From IMG/VR virus record IMGVR_UViG_3300049460_000376, positions 1 through 55,475 of that record: a stretch of 55,475 nt of DNA, one strand, 5' to 3'. Of the stretch, positions 16,717 through 25,603 are shown piece after piece. The stretch is from a virus. A program made the position numbers and the translations under genes. A model generated the notes under the pieces. That model searched no databases, had not been told where the DNA came from, and saw only the letters and a program-made list of their open reading frames with translations. Within the stretch, counting starts at the first letter, position 1, and every line of letters begins with the position of its first letter.

Positions 16717-17420
16717 TTACGGGCTGTTTTCCCTTTCCTCCGCCATGACGCGCAGGGCTTCGCCTTCCAGCACCTGCAGGTCAGGAAAGATTTCAGCGAG
16801 TTTCTTTTTCTTTATTTCGAGGAAGCCGGCGACATCGCGAATGCAGTTGTAATCGAGGCCGATCGGGCCACCGGTGCCGACCCGCCACTGTGTGGACATT
16901 CGGTTGAACAAGAGAAAGGCCGGCCAGTTGCATGGCCAGACCTCTACATCGTCACCCGACAAATCGGCAACCGTCAGCCCGAGGATTGCCAACTGCTCAG
17001 CAGATGGTCCGCTTTCGTACAACGCTGCGGCTGCCGCCCTCAGTTTCCCAAACGGGCCTGATTGAATGCACCCTGGTAGGCATTCACGACTGCTTCAGCG
17101 GTACCCTGACAGGACTTAACGAGAGCAAGAATGCTCTTGTCGTCGAACTTGTCATCGAAGCCCCAACCTGCGACCAGATCCTTGATTTGCTGCACCTGGT
17201 ACTCGGTCTCGGCAGAAACGACATCGGTCAATGTGGTGCCTTCACCGAAGCCTTCGCGCATTTCCTTCGCCTTCAGGTTCCACTCATCGAAGAGAGCGGC
17301 GAGACCCGGGCGATCCCGGTACTTGAAAGTGAACTCAATTACCTCCGGTTCACACCCAACAACCGGAATGTGCACGGGGGCCTTGAACGTGGGGTTCTGG
17401 GCGATTCTGATCTTTGCCAT
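16717..17420 (-). CDS. GT: G-T fusion tail chaperone made by -1 frameshift
   Basis: The frame 16717-17022 (DUF1799-like, ending MAEERENSP) has only a poor TTG start. Its frame stays open upstream across the G stop codon. A -1 shift on GGGAAAC (17043-17049) joins G residue Asn126 to LRAAAAALYESGPSAEQLA and onward, giving a protein of about 234 residues. Lambda makes gpGT in the same way on GGGAAAG. The T part binds the tail tube protein, the G part coats the tape measure. The internal start, if used at all, would be weak. Confidence 0.88.
17040..17420 (-). CDS. G: Tail assembly chaperone G
   Basis: 126 residues, ATG with AAGGATTTCTC upstream. MAKIRIAQNPTFKAPVHIPV with the FKYRDRPGLAALFDEW segment matches phage tail assembly chaperones. 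The gene sits between the major tail protein and the tape measure, and its final codons hold the slippery heptamer used to make the GT form. It should be made in large excess over GT. Confidence 0.9.
   Translation of the reverse strand: MAKIRIAQNPTFKAPVHIPVVGCEPEVIEFTFKYRDRPGLAALFDEWNLKAKEMREGFGEGTTLTDVVSAETEYQVQQIKDLVAGWGFDDKFDDKSILALVKSCQGTAEAVVNAYQGAFNQARLGN
17043..17049 (-). promoter_or_regulatory. Programmed -1 ribosomal frameshift site
   Basis: On the minus strand the last codons of G read (T)TTG GGA AAC TGA. GGGAAAC is an X-XXY-YYZ heptamer in the correct phase, directly before the stop, and TTTGGGA overlaps it as a second candidate. It differs from the lambda heptamer only in the last base. 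Confidence 0.88.
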
Positions 17421-17429
17421 GAGAAATCC

Positions 17430-18089
17430 TTATGCGCCGGCCAAATAGCGGAGCGAACGAGCGGAAAGCCCGATGCTGATGGTGCGGGTCATTACGTTAT
17501 TGCGCTCCATCGTCGGATCAGGAGTGATGCTGACGTAACCCGGGTAGAGGATCTGATCGCCGTTACGCAGTTTCATGCGGACGACCGCCAGTTCCTTGGT
17601 GTCGTCGTACCCCTCGACGGTCTCGACGTATTGAGCGGTCGGCTGATCCTCCACCACGATGGTGATGGTGGTTGGATTGCGGTTGGTTGGAAACTGCTTG
17701 TCGTCGTCATCTTCAAGGTAACCGACAGTTTGGTATTGCTGCTCGCCACCGTTGGAAGTGAAAGAAGTGACTTTGGAGATTTGCGTCCAACCGGACACTG
17801 GAATCACCGAGCCAGAACCAGCGCCAACGGTGAACTTATCGGTGTTGGTGGTATTGAGACCGGCCAACGCAAACGCATCGGCGGTAATGCCTGACGCCTT
17901 TACTGCGCGATCATTGATCAGCGCCCAGCCGGAGTTGATCAGCAAAACATCGCCGTTTTCGATGCTGTGCCCTGCAGAGGCGGCGACTGGCGGTTTCGCG
18001 TTGGTCAGGGCAGTGAAAGCGACGGCGGACCCCATTACGCTGGCGATCTCCAGCACAGCGCCGTTCGGCAGCGGGAAGCGTGCGGCCAT
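17430..18089 (-). CDS. V: Major tail tube protein V
   Basis: 219 residues. MAARFPLPNGAVLEIASVMGSAVAFTALTNAKPP, a beta-rich body and VSGWTQISKVTSFTS fit the phage tail tube protein family of lambda gpV type. It is just upstream of the G chaperone, the conserved position. The last 60 residues may be the tube-domain extension. Confidence 0.88.
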   Translation of the reverse strand: MAARFPLPNGAVLEIASVMGSAVAFTALTNAKPPVAASAGHSIENGDVLLINSGWALINDRAVKASGITADAFALAGLNTTNTDKFTVGAGSGSVIPVSGWTQISKVTSFTSNGGEQQYQTVGYLEDDDDKQFPTNRNPTTITIVVEDQPTAQYVETVEGYDDTKELAVVRMKLRNGDQILYPGYVSITPDPTMERNNVMTRTISIGLSARSLRYLAGA

Positions 18090-18128
18090 GGTTTATTTCC
18101 TCTTGAATGCCCGCCTGACGGCGGTAGG

Positions 18129-18557
18129 TTATGCCCCAGCGGGCGGTTGGTCTGCGACACCTGCGTAGGTGAAGCTGGCCGGGACCGTATAGGTCGCCGA
18201 CTCTGTGATGGTTGGCCCTTGATCTACTGGCTCAGTGATGAGGCCATCGAACCCGTTGCGGGCCAGGGACGTGTCTACGCGAAAGAGGCGCGTCAGCTCT
18301 TCAACCAGTGTTTCTGCGGTGACCATGGCCTGGGCAGACGGACAAATGATGCTGATCTGATAGACGCCGGCGTACTCGTAGGCTTCCCCGCCGAGATAAC
18401 GGCAGGTGGTGCTGGCTGGAAGCTGGAAGGCCCGGAGATATGTTTCAGACGGATTCGGTGTGAACGGCTGATTCGAGTAGGCCACTCGTATTGGGCGCGC
18501 AGCCGACCATGCGGCCAGCTTCGTTTCGATGGCCTGACGCGCGCGTGCATGACTCAT
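18129..18557 (-). CDS. U: Tail terminator protein U-like
   Basis: 142 residues. MSHARARQAIETKLAAW, the RAFQLPA segment and a YEYAGVYQISI core match the DUF4128/tail terminator family, which caps the tail tube and joins it to the head. Start overlaps the stop of the upstream Z-like gene (ATGA). Confidence 0.82.
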   Translation of the reverse strand: MSHARARQAIETKLAAWSAARPIRVAYSNQPFTPNPSETYLRAFQLPASTTCRYLGGEAYEYAGVYQISIICPSAQAMVTAETLVEELTRLFRVDTSLARNGFDGLITEPVDQGPTITESATYTVPASFTYAGVADQPPAGA

Positions 18558-19150
18558 ACCTGATTGTTCCTGATGGCCTCCAGCACGATTTGCTGGAAGC
18601 GAGCCACAGTTACCCGGACCATGCCGCCGGGGGCCTGCGTGGAATGGCCGAATTCCAGCGGGATCGCGTAGGGCAAGTTGTTGATGATGTAGGCCATCTG
18701 GCCGGCTGTGAAATCACTCATCGCAGCAACCAAAGCGGCATTGGTTTCGGCACCGCTCGGGTCGACCTCATCGAAGGTGATGCTTTCGACCACGCCGAGT
18801 GAAATGTGCCAGTTCGCCCGGAACCGGCCGCCGACGTAGCCTTCCGGCGCCTTTACATCCATGCCGTCATTGAGCTTGCGGCCTTTCTTGAGCCTGCCAC
18901 CTTTGGTGAGGTTGGCTGGGTCATTGCGTAGCGCGGTGTTGTGCTCGTCGACGGCCTTGTTGTACAGGGTCGCCACGGCATTCTGCGCCCAGATCTCCGG
19001 GTTACCCACGGGGGACATGCGAATCAGGCTGCTGCCGACCTCGATGATGATCTCGCGCACACTGGCGTCGATGGCTTCGCTGGTCTGAGCGGCGAACTCG
19101 GCCAGGCTCAGGGCGAAGCTGCCGGATTGACCGGCGCCCGCCCGGCTCAT
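18554..19150 (-). CDS. Tail completion protein, HK97 gp10/lambda Z-like
   Basis: 198 residues. The helix-rich N-terminus, the SPVGNPEIW block and the FRANWHISLG and AYIINNLPYAIPLEFGHS segments are characteristic of the HK97-gp10/lambda Z family of neck and tail completion proteins. Coupled by 4-bp overlaps to genes on both sides. Confidence 0.85.
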   Translation of the reverse strand: MSRAGAGQSGSFALSLAEFAAQTSEAIDASVREIIIEVGSSLIRMSPVGNPEIWAQNAVATLYNKAVDEHNTALRNDPANLTKGGRLKKGRKLNDGMDVKAPEGYVGGRFRANWHISLGVVESITFDEVDPSGAETNAALVAAMSDFTAGQMAYIINNLPYAIPLEFGHSTQAPGGMVRVTVARFQQIVLEAIRNNQV

Positions 19151-19515
19151 GACCGCACCTGCAATTCGTAGAGAATCGGTGTGCCAGCGGGATTTACCTC
19201 TTTCAGTGGCGGAACGATTGACCAGGTTCGGCCCTGGGCGACCACCTTGTCGAGCAGGCCGGGAACCCAGGCCAAGCCCTGCGCAGCGATCTTGAGCTTC
19301 TTGTCGCCCTGCTTGATGAGGCTGTTGTTCTGGAACTCCTGACCGGAGAATTCGAGCAGGATGCCTTGGGCGGTCTGCTCGATGGTGACGCCCGGTGACT
19401 CGCCACCGGTCTCAGGGTCATACTCGCCCGGCTCTGTCTTGCTGATCGTTACGGGCTGGCCGAACTCTGTGATCATCTCCAGAGCCATCACGGCCATTTC
19501 GTCGTAGAAGGCCAT
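19147..19515 (-). CDS. Head-tail connector / neck protein
   Basis: 122 residues from MAFYDEMAVMALEMITEFG. The extension to 19560 would enter the upstream terminator. The pattern of an N-terminal helix followed by TISK...GEYDPETGG and small beta strands (EQTAQGILLEF, LIKQGDKKLKIAAQG) is that of phage stopper proteins at the neck. It overlaps the next gene by 4 bp. Confidence 0.75.
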   Translation of the reverse strand: MAFYDEMAVMALEMITEFGQPVTISKTEPGEYDPETGGESPGVTIEQTAQGILLEFSGQEFQNNSLIKQGDKKLKIAAQGLAWVPGLLDKVVAQGRTWSIVPPLKEVNPAGTPILYELQVRS

Positions 19516-19533
19516 GGTGGCTCCAGATGTGAA

Positions 19534-19557
19534 AAGCCCAGCACGGTGGCTGGGCTT
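19534..19557 (-). terminator. Intrinsic terminator between head and neck genes
   Basis: AAGCCCAGC-ACGGTG-GCTGGGCTT with A-run before it on the plus strand; hence a terminator on the minus strand inside the structural operon. Confidence 0.7.
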
Positions 19558-19565
19558 CATTATTT

Positions 19566-19757
19566 TCAGCTTTCATCCCAAAGTTGGGACAGTTTTTTCC
19601 TTCGACGAAGCAGCATCGCATCCGCGTAATGTGCAGCCTCATCTGCCAGAACAGCTCCATCGGCCGGTTCTCTCGAGGCGATGGCGGTGATTGCCGCGGC
19701 AGCGTACAAATCCCACGCCTCAATTTCTTTTTCTGTAACGCTTTTCTGCCCAGCCAT
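19566..19757 (-). CDS. Small hypothetical protein, moron-like
   Basis: 63 residues from MAGQKSVTEKEIEAWDLY, AGGAGCTCTGAA upstream. Helical, with alanine-rich core and a basic tail (LLRRRKKLSQLW). It sits between the DnaT-like adaptor and the neck gene and is followed by a terminator, so it may be an insertion. Function unknown. Confidence 0.65.
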   Translation of the reverse strand: MAGQKSVTEKEIEAWDLYAAAAITAIASREPADGAVLADEAAHYADAMLLRRRKKLSQLWDES

Positions 19758-19792
19758 TTCAGAGCTCCTTTGATTGAGCTCTAACGCTAACA

Positions 19793-20296
19793 TCATGCGC
19801 GGATAGCAAACAGTCCGCGCTTTTGTAGGTAGTCAGCAAACTGTGTCGCACTCGGTCGATCAGGCGCCGCCGGCAGCAGCCGATTGCTGGTGTTTGGGAT
19901 GGCCGCGTACTGCCGTGTCACTGCCCCCTCAACACGATCCAGCAGCACAGCTCCTTTGCGCTTCTCCACCGGATCGATATCGTCCTGATGGATCTCAGCG
20001 GCCAATGCCATCTGGCCGTACTGAATTCGCGCCGGCAGATAGTTGTCGGGCTTGATCTCGTAATCCAGTTCTACGCCTCGGCGCGGCCAGGACAGTGCCT
20101 GCTCGCTGTTGGACTTTCGCCCTTTCCACGTCATGCCTTCCATTGCCAGCGCGGCCCGGCGCAGTAGGGCTTCCTGTGCCGGCACATCTGCCGGGATGGT
20201 CACGCCGAACTTCACGGCGTACATGGCCAGATCCTCGGCGGATGCGTAGCTTTCGGCATCGGGCTTGCCGGTACCGTCCTCAATGATGAGAGTCAT
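19793..20296 (-). CDS. Head-tail adaptor, DnaT-like family
   Basis: 167 residues. MTLIIEDGTGKPDAESYASAEDLAMYAVKFG, the EALLRRAALAMEGMTWKGRK helix and the SWPRRGVELDY block match the family annotated as phage DnaT-like protein, found next to capsid genes in siphoviruses. The name reflects a weak fold likeness; an adaptor role at the portal is more probable from position. Confidence 0.8.
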   Translation of the reverse strand: MTLIIEDGTGKPDAESYASAEDLAMYAVKFGVTIPADVPAQEALLRRAALAMEGMTWKGRKSNSEQALSWPRRGVELDYEIKPDNYLPARIQYGQMALAAEIHQDDIDPVEKRKGAVLLDRVEGAVTRQYAAIPNTSNRLLPAAPDRPSATQFADYLQKRGLFAIRA

Positions 20297-20353
20297 AAAT
20301 CAGCTCGCTGTGGTGTTCTGGATCGGATGCCGCGTTGCCGGGCACCCGGATTA

Positions 20354-20944
20354 TTACGCCCGTTGCAGATCAGCAACTGCCTTTTCCAGCGATTCTACCG
20401 AGGCATTCGCCCGATACGTCACGTTCGCGGCGTCGAGCTGTGCTTTGAGGCTTGCGATCTTCTCGGCATTGTCGATCGGCTCCGCTACCGCCTTGAGACG
20501 TTCGACTTCAGCGCGGAGCAATTCAACCTCGCCCGCCAGACCATCGCGTTCGCCCTCGATAGTGACGACACCGTCGTGAATGGCCTTGAGTGCATCGAAC
20601 AGACGGATAGGCAGTTCGCCGGCGCCCGGGTGTGCCAGTTCGGTCAGACCCTCGGCAGCCTCGATCAGCAACACGATGCCGTCACGCTCAGTGCGGAGCT
20701 TGTCGTTGTCCTGCTCCAGGCAGGCGATGGTGTCGGCACGAACCGAATCAATCGACTCGCTGATCAAGGGCTCCAACACCGAGACTTCGACGCCTAAAGC
20801 CTCATAGGCATCAATCACCTTCGGCCAGTCACCAATCACAACTGCATGAGTTACACCCGCCTCAGGCCGATCAAAGTGCGCTGGATTGCGGTAATGCTTT
20901 TCCGGATCGAAGTCCGAGTTCTGGGTGGAGTAAACCAGTTCCAT
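20354..20944 (-). CDS. Hypothetical structural-region protein with coiled coil
   Basis: 196 residues, ATG at 20944 with GGAGACATTT upstream. An N-terminal DFDPEKHYRNPAHFDRPE region, then two heptad stretches (about residues 75-100 and 120-165), and a short C-terminal helix VESLEKAVADLQ of HeH/SAP-like appearance. Located between the capsid and the adaptor, where lambda has FI. Role uncertain. Confidence 0.7.
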   Translation of the reverse strand: MELVYSTQNSDFDPEKHYRNPAHFDRPEAGVTHAVVIGDWPKVIDAYEALGVEVSVLEPLISESIDSVRADTIACLEQDNDKLRTERDGIVLLIEAAEGLTELAHPGAGELPIRLFDALKAIHDGVVTIEGERDGLAGEVELLRAEVERLKAVAEPIDNAEKIASLKAQLDAANVTYRANASVESLEKAVADLQRA

Positions 20945-20989
20945 AAATGTCTCCGTAGCGGCCACTGCTGGCCGCTGTCAGGGCCAGCA

Positions 20990-21952
20990 TCAGCCGCCGG
21001 CTGGTGGCGTAGTCGTCAGAGTGATTAGCACACCAGCAGTCACTTTGTTGCTGTTGGAATGCTTGACCCAGTTCGCAGCCGAACCCACGGCGGCAAGCGT
21101 TGGGTTCGCACCGCCAGCGGCTTCCTTCCAGCTGTAGCCGAGAACATCGATGTTGACGGTGCCTTCCGCGCGGTAGCCGATACCAAGGTTCTCTTCGTCG
21201 TTCACCGCGTACGAACGGAATCCTGGCGCCTGCGACTCAGTGATCACCACAGCATTTGGCAGCAGACCGAAGATCACATCTGCGGGAGCGGTGTCGGTGA
21301 CCAGCACCGGCTTGCCGAGAGTACCTGGCAGGCCGCCGTAGATGACGACACCCGCCTCTTCGTAGACCTTGTTCGCGATCGCCTCGTCCACGATGTCGAA
21401 GTAAGCGCTGGAGTGCATGACCCACAGCGCGATGCGGCCGAACTTGTCGCCGAACTTGCGCATACCGCGGGTCAGGGTCTTCTTGCCGTCGGTCTCGATA
21501 TTGGCCGAAACCACCATGTCAGCGTTGGAGCTGATCGAGGCGCGCAAAGCAGCAGTGGCGTACTGGATGAAACCTTCCAGAGTGGCGTCAGCAACGTCGG
21601 CACCGATGATCTGAGAGAACTCGTCGACCGGGCGACCGCGGCGCTTGAAAGCCTCTTCGGTGGTCTGATACGGACCGTACTTCCATGGTGCCTTGACGCC
21701 AACGGCTTCGCCCGCGCCGATTTTCTTCGCGGTCACCTTGCCGGTGGAGTTGACGTCACGATGCTCCAGAGAGCCGCCGATTTTGTAGAACGAGCGTTTG
21801 CGGAAGTCGCCTTCGATCAACTCGTTGTCGAGCACGATCGCGCCGTTGGACGATGCGTTGAACACATCGAGGTTGTCCTGAACACGCTCCAGGTATGCGG
21901 TTTGCGCCTCATCGTTGTAGATGATCAGGTCGCTGTTAACAGTCGTTGCCAT
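20990..21952 (-). CDS. Major capsid protein
   Basis: 320 residues. Features such as MATTVNSDLIIYNDEAQTAYLERVQDNLDVFN, VGVKAPWKYGPYQTTEEAFKRRG and ALWVMHSSAYFDIVD are characteristic of the SPP1 gp13-type coat family within the HK97 fold. It directly follows the scaffold gene, and the strand order terminase-portal-MuF-scaffold-capsid supports the call. Ends with a threonine and proline-rich tail. Confidence 0.9.
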   Translation of the reverse strand: MATTVNSDLIIYNDEAQTAYLERVQDNLDVFNASSNGAIVLDNELIEGDFRKRSFYKIGGSLEHRDVNSTGKVTAKKIGAGEAVGVKAPWKYGPYQTTEEAFKRRGRPVDEFSQIIGADVADATLEGFIQYATAALRASISSNADMVVSANIETDGKKTLTRGMRKFGDKFGRIALWVMHSSAYFDIVDEAIANKVYEEAGVVIYGGLPGTLGKPVLVTDTAPADVIFGLLPNAVVITESQAPGFRSYAVNDEENLGIGYRAEGTVNIDVLGYSWKEAAGGANPTLAAVGSAANWVKHSNSNKVTAGVLITLTTTPPAGG

Positions 21953-21964
21953 GGGTGAATCCCC

Positions 21965-22693
21965 TTACTTGGGCAATTGCAGGTATGCGGTTTGGCCGTG
22001 TTTGCGCTGGTAGTCGCGCTTTTGCTCGGCAGTCATTTCGGAGCGCTTGAATGCAGCCTGGCCGCCACCCCCGCCCGGGGCTTGTGTCCCTGAGGCCCTT
22101 GGCCACAGATGAGGTGCGCTTTCGCGCAGGGATTCCGCCCATTCGAGCGGAGTCAGAGGGGTCTTGCCGTCTTTACCAAGGATGACCTGACCGGATTCAT
22201 CAACGGCGACCGCTTCACCCTCTTCGTTCAGCGAGAACACGCCTTTGGCGCGCAGGATGATGTCGTCGGTTGCTTCCGGCAGTGCACCGGCTTTGAGTGC
22301 TGCGCCACGTACCGAATCGCCCAGGACTTTGCCCTGGAACTTGGCCGCGAATGCTTCGGCCTTCTCAGCGCGCGCTGTGACGGTCTTCAACTGCTTGTCG
22401 TAGTCGCCACGCAGGCGCTCGGTGCGGCGGTTGAAGACCTCGTCGACCTTACCCTCAGTTAGCAGCTTGGTTTCTTCGTCCTGGCCTGCCCGGCTGAGCA
22501 AGCCTTTGACGGCGTCGATATCGATGCCTTCAAACTGGGTTTCGAACTGGGTCAGCTTGCCGGTGGCGTCTTTCAACTTGCCCAACAACTCAGTATTTTT
22601 GGTTTTCAAACCAGAAACGGATGCTTCAACGGCAGTCGCGATAGCGGCCTTGATTGCCGGGTTTTCCAGGTCGATTTCGTTTTCTTCTGCCAC
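21965..22693 (-). CDS. Capsid scaffolding protein
   Basis: 242 residues. Acidic N-terminus, long helical middle (residues 28-120, LKTKNTELLGKLKDATGKL onward) and a basic glutamine/lysine-rich C-terminal end after a glycine linker (GGGGGQAAFKRSEMTAEQKRDYQRK), all typical of phage scaffolds that bind the capsid through the C-terminus. 12 bp upstream of the capsid gene. Confidence 0.88.
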   Translation of the reverse strand: MAEENEIDLENPAIKAAIATAVEASVSGLKTKNTELLGKLKDATGKLTQFETQFEGIDIDAVKGLLSRAGQDEETKLLTEGKVDEVFNRRTERLRGDYDKQLKTVTARAEKAEAFAAKFQGKVLGDSVRGAALKAGALPEATDDIILRAKGVFSLNEEGEAVAVDESGQVILGKDGKTPLTPLEWAESLRESAPHLWPRASGTQAPGGGGGQAAFKRSEMTAEQKRDYQRKHGQTAYLQLPK

Positions 22694-22741
22694 GTTGATG
22701 CACCCCTTGGGTATGTGTTGCCCGCTTTGCAGGCATAAAAA

Positions 22742-22763
22742 AGCCCCGGCGTGTGCCGAGGCT
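22742..22763 (-). terminator. Intrinsic terminator upstream of scaffold
   Basis: AGCCCCGGC-GTGT-GCCGAGGCT (one mismatch) with a six-A run on the plus strand. It separates the small gene 22789-23043 from the scaffold. Confidence 0.7.
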
Positions 22764-22788
22764 GTAATTCATTTCGGAACCGACGCTT

Positions 22789-23043
22789 TCAGATCAAGTT
22801 CTGCTCTTTCGGACCATTGATTTGGATACATTTGCCGTTAGGTGCCAAATCAAGCTGCACCCACCCGAATCCAGCAGCATTTGCTGCATCTCTGACTTTC
22901 CGTATCAAATCGTCTGGAAACTCAAGTGCGCAATCGTCTACCGGTATTTCTCCCGAAATCCAAAGTCTTCCGGACATAGCTCGAAGAGCGTTGACGGTCA
23001 GTTCAACCGCGATCCTGGTGCTTCGTTCTATTGCTTGTTCCAT
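22789..23043 (-). CDS. Small moron in head operon, unknown
   Basis: 84 residues, AAAGGCAGCAAAC before the ATG. The sequence is helical at first (QAIERSTRIAVELTVNALRA), then mixed with LWISGEIPVDDCALEFPDDLIRKVRDAA. It lies between MuF-like and scaffold genes, where lambda-like phages often have none, and a terminator follows it. Function unknown. Confidence 0.65.
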   Translation of the reverse strand: MEQAIERSTRIAVELTVNALRAMSGRLWISGEIPVDDCALEFPDDLIRKVRDAANAAGFGWVQLDLAPNGKCIQINGPKEQNLI

Positions 23044-23124
23044 GTTTGCTGCCTTTCTGTTTGATGGTTCAACAGAAGGCTATCACCTAAAAAACACGTC
23101 ATTTAGGTGGGGTTTGCATACTTT

Positions 23125-24210
23125 CTAGATCCCTGCACGCTCGAATGCCAGAGGTTCGAGCCCCTTCATTTGTGCCAGCGTCAGCGGCGAAAAGTTGCGA
23201 TCGAGCTGCAGCTCGGCGAATCGCTCGACGGTCAATCCACCCTCCCGGAACAGCTTGGCCCGGACTGGGCCGATTGCTACGTCCTGAAACGAAGCTGGCT
23301 GCTGTTGAAGCCAGTGGTAATAATCAAGGCCCGCACTGACCTGCCCTGCTCCCTCTGCGCCCACCGACGCCCGGGTAGCGCCCTTGGCAAACATCTCGCT
23401 GAGCTTGGTCAACATGACGAACGTGGTGCGGCAATTCGGGTGAAACGGAGGCCGGGGTCCGGAATCGACCGGGAACCGTCGCTTGTCCATCGACCGACAC
23501 TGCTGGCTGGTCTTGCTGTCCAGCGTGGCGACCATTTCGACTTCGGACACGATGTCCGTGTTGGCCTTGGCCACCTCCATGCGCGCCTGAGACGACACAT
23601 GCTGAATCGCGGTGTGTACGACAGTGCTGGCATTGCGGTTGGTGGTGGCGAGAATCCCGTCCTTGTACCCAGCTGCCTTGGTGCCGCGAATGTTGCGGAT
23701 GATCTGGAAGTTCGTTTGACCTTCGAAGAAGCCCTGCCGGATCGTACCGGTGACGCGCTCGCGCTCAGCACTAGTCCAACCCTTGATGAACGACTTCAGC
23801 AGCTTACCGCCGCCAGTGCCGCGCACACTCAGGGGATTGGTCAGCACCGCGGTGCGGATAGCCGCTGCCGTAGGCGCGACCACATCCAACGAAACACCCA
23901 CCGGCGCCGACCGGGCCAAGCTCGACGCTTCAAACTCAGCCTCGTAATTGGCGATGTCGATTAGGTCGAGGTTCAGTTGCGCGCTGTAGCGGTCGAAGAT
24001 GCCTAGCAGCAAGCTGTCGACCTCTTTCAACAGCGCCTCCAGCCGCTTCACGTTGTACTCGGTCAGATCCGATTGAGTGAGCCTGTCGCGAATAGAGCGG
24101 TCGATCTCCTTCAGGAAGGGGGCGAACTTGCCGACCTCCCCTGCCTTCAGCTTTTCGAGGAAGACCGCGTGACGAATCGTGGCGTCAAGGATTGCTTGGT
24201 TTGCCGCCAT
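23125..24210 (-). CDS. Minor head protein, MuF / SPP1 gp7 family
   Basis: 361 residues from MAANQAILDATIRHAV (GAGGACAAAGCAG upstream); the start lies 26 nt inside the portal gene. The MuF domain is clear near residues 185-270: the TVVHTAIQHVSSQARME helix, ATLDSKTSQQCRSMD and the PPFHPNCRTTF motif. Members are carried in the head and aid assembly or DNA entry. The C-terminal 90 residues are less conserved. Confidence 0.9.
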   Translation of the reverse strand: MAANQAILDATIRHAVFLEKLKAGEVGKFAPFLKEIDRSIRDRLTQSDLTEYNVKRLEALLKEVDSLLLGIFDRYSAQLNLDLIDIANYEAEFEASSLARSAPVGVSLDVVAPTAAAIRTAVLTNPLSVRGTGGGKLLKSFIKGWTSAERERVTGTIRQGFFEGQTNFQIIRNIRGTKAAGYKDGILATTNRNASTVVHTAIQHVSSQARMEVAKANTDIVSEVEMVATLDSKTSQQCRSMDKRRFPVDSGPRPPFHPNCRTTFVMLTKLSEMFAKGATRASVGAEGAGQVSAGLDYYHWLQQQPASFQDVAIGPVRAKLFREGGLTVERFAELQLDRNFSPLTLAQMKGLEPLAFERAGI

Positions 24211-25603
24211 CTGCTTTGTCCTCGTCGTCCAGGCCCAAGCCGTCACCCTGCTCTGCCAACTCGCCATCGATCTGCTGATCTGTGCGCTCAGGCGCAATCA
24301 AACCCAACTTGCGCAAGTACGCCCGAAGATCCGCTTTGGCGAATCCACCGTTCTGCCAGAGGCCGACGAGTGCGGTGATCATTAGCGGATCAGCCGTCAG
24401 TTCCACGAACTCCTGGTTGATCTGGTAAGCGATCTTCGAGTCGTCGACGCCCATGTAGGTGCAGCACCACATGATCGCCCGGGTATAGGCCTCGCTTACG
24501 TTGGCCACGCAGCCGGCGAGCACCGACGTCGATGCAGATTGATCACCACGTGCTTCGGTCGCCGTCTTGGAGGAGAGAGAGGCTACGACCATGCGGGCGC
24601 CCAGCTCGATCATCATCTGGTTCTTGTCAGCCATGGCCTCCTTCACCAACGTGTTCGGCAGTGGCTGGGCATAACCGAAGGCGCCACCTGTTGGCAGCAT
24701 CATCGGGGCGCGGGACCCGACGTAAACGCCGTTCTTCTCCATCCAGTCGCGCCACTGCTCATCCAGACCGGAAATCCAAGGCTGGGCTTGGCCGCACCAG
24801 AAGACGCTGTCTTCATAGTCAGCGCTGTTCCGGTAGTGGCCCAGGTTGATCATTGCAATATCGTATAGCGGTGACTCGTCAATGCTCGGGTCATTGTTCT
24901 GCGCACCGACGAAGGTGAAGGGGATCTCCTTCAAGCGGCCGGCGGCGCCGGTGGGTTTGAATTCCTGAACAACGGCCAGCGGCCCGCCACCTTTCGGCCC
25001 GGATCGACGCCAAACGCGGCAGACAAAGCCATCATCCTCGAGCGCCAATTCCCGGTATTGCTCTACCACCTTGAAACCGAAGCCATCTTCGATCTCCGGC
25101 GACTCGCGCAGCACCACCAGGGTCAGCACGCTGTGACCGTTCACCATGCCTGTGCGCCAGTTGATGATGTCTTCGGCGCAGTACGACAGGATCACGGAGT
25201 GGCCACCGGTTCCGGCGTCCTGGTGGTAATCGACGTACAGACCATGCCGTCCAGCCTCAAGCACCTTTTCCAGCGTGCCTTGCGAGTGCTGGTAAATGCT
25301 CACCCCTGAGCCGTTGGCGTTGTCCTGCAGGTATTCCATCTTCTTCGCGACGGTCAACGTCGGGTCTTTGTGAAACGCCAAACCGAGCAAGCCATTGCGC
25401 GTGTGACCGGTGGCATTCTTGAACACCGCCCGTTCGCGATAGGCCTTGTTTCGATCTACGTTCTCCGGCGACTTGTCATGAGCGTTGATGTACGGCAGTC
25501 GGTCAACAACCCTGTGCTGACCGGCGCAAACGTCGCGCACGGTTGACCAGCGATCCAGCACTTCGATGTAGTCCGCCCGCTTGAAGGAGACGTCGTTGCT
25601 CAT
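24185..25603 (-). CDS. Portal protein (DUF4055 type)
   Basis: 472 residues. MSNDVSFKRADYIEVLDRWSTVRDVCAGQHRVV, the GHTRNGLLGLAFHKDP block and PYTF-like EIPFTFVGAQNNDPSIDESPLYDIA are those of DUF4055 portal proteins. It follows the terminase with a 4-bp overlap. The dodecameric ring forms the entry vertex; the acidic C-terminus (GDGLGLDDEDKADGG) is usual. Confidence 0.93.
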   Translation of the reverse strand: MSNDVSFKRADYIEVLDRWSTVRDVCAGQHRVVDRLPYINAHDKSPENVDRNKAYRERAVFKNATGHTRNGLLGLAFHKDPTLTVAKKMEYLQDNANGSGVSIYQHSQGTLEKVLEAGRHGLYVDYHQDAGTGGHSVILSYCAEDIINWRTGMVNGHSVLTLVVLRESPEIEDGFGFKVVEQYRELALEDDGFVCRVWRRSGPKGGGPLAVVQEFKPTGAAGRLKEIPFTFVGAQNNDPSIDESPLYDIAMINLGHYRNSADYEDSVFWCGQAQPWISGLDEQWRDWMEKNGVYVGSRAPMMLPTGGAFGYAQPLPNTLVKEAMADKNQMMIELGARMVVASLSSKTATEARGDQSASTSVLAGCVANVSEAYTRAIMWCCTYMGVDDSKIAYQINQEFVELTADPLMITALVGLWQNGGFAKADLRAYLRKLGLIAPERTDQQIDGELAEQGDGLGLDDEDKADGGKPSNP

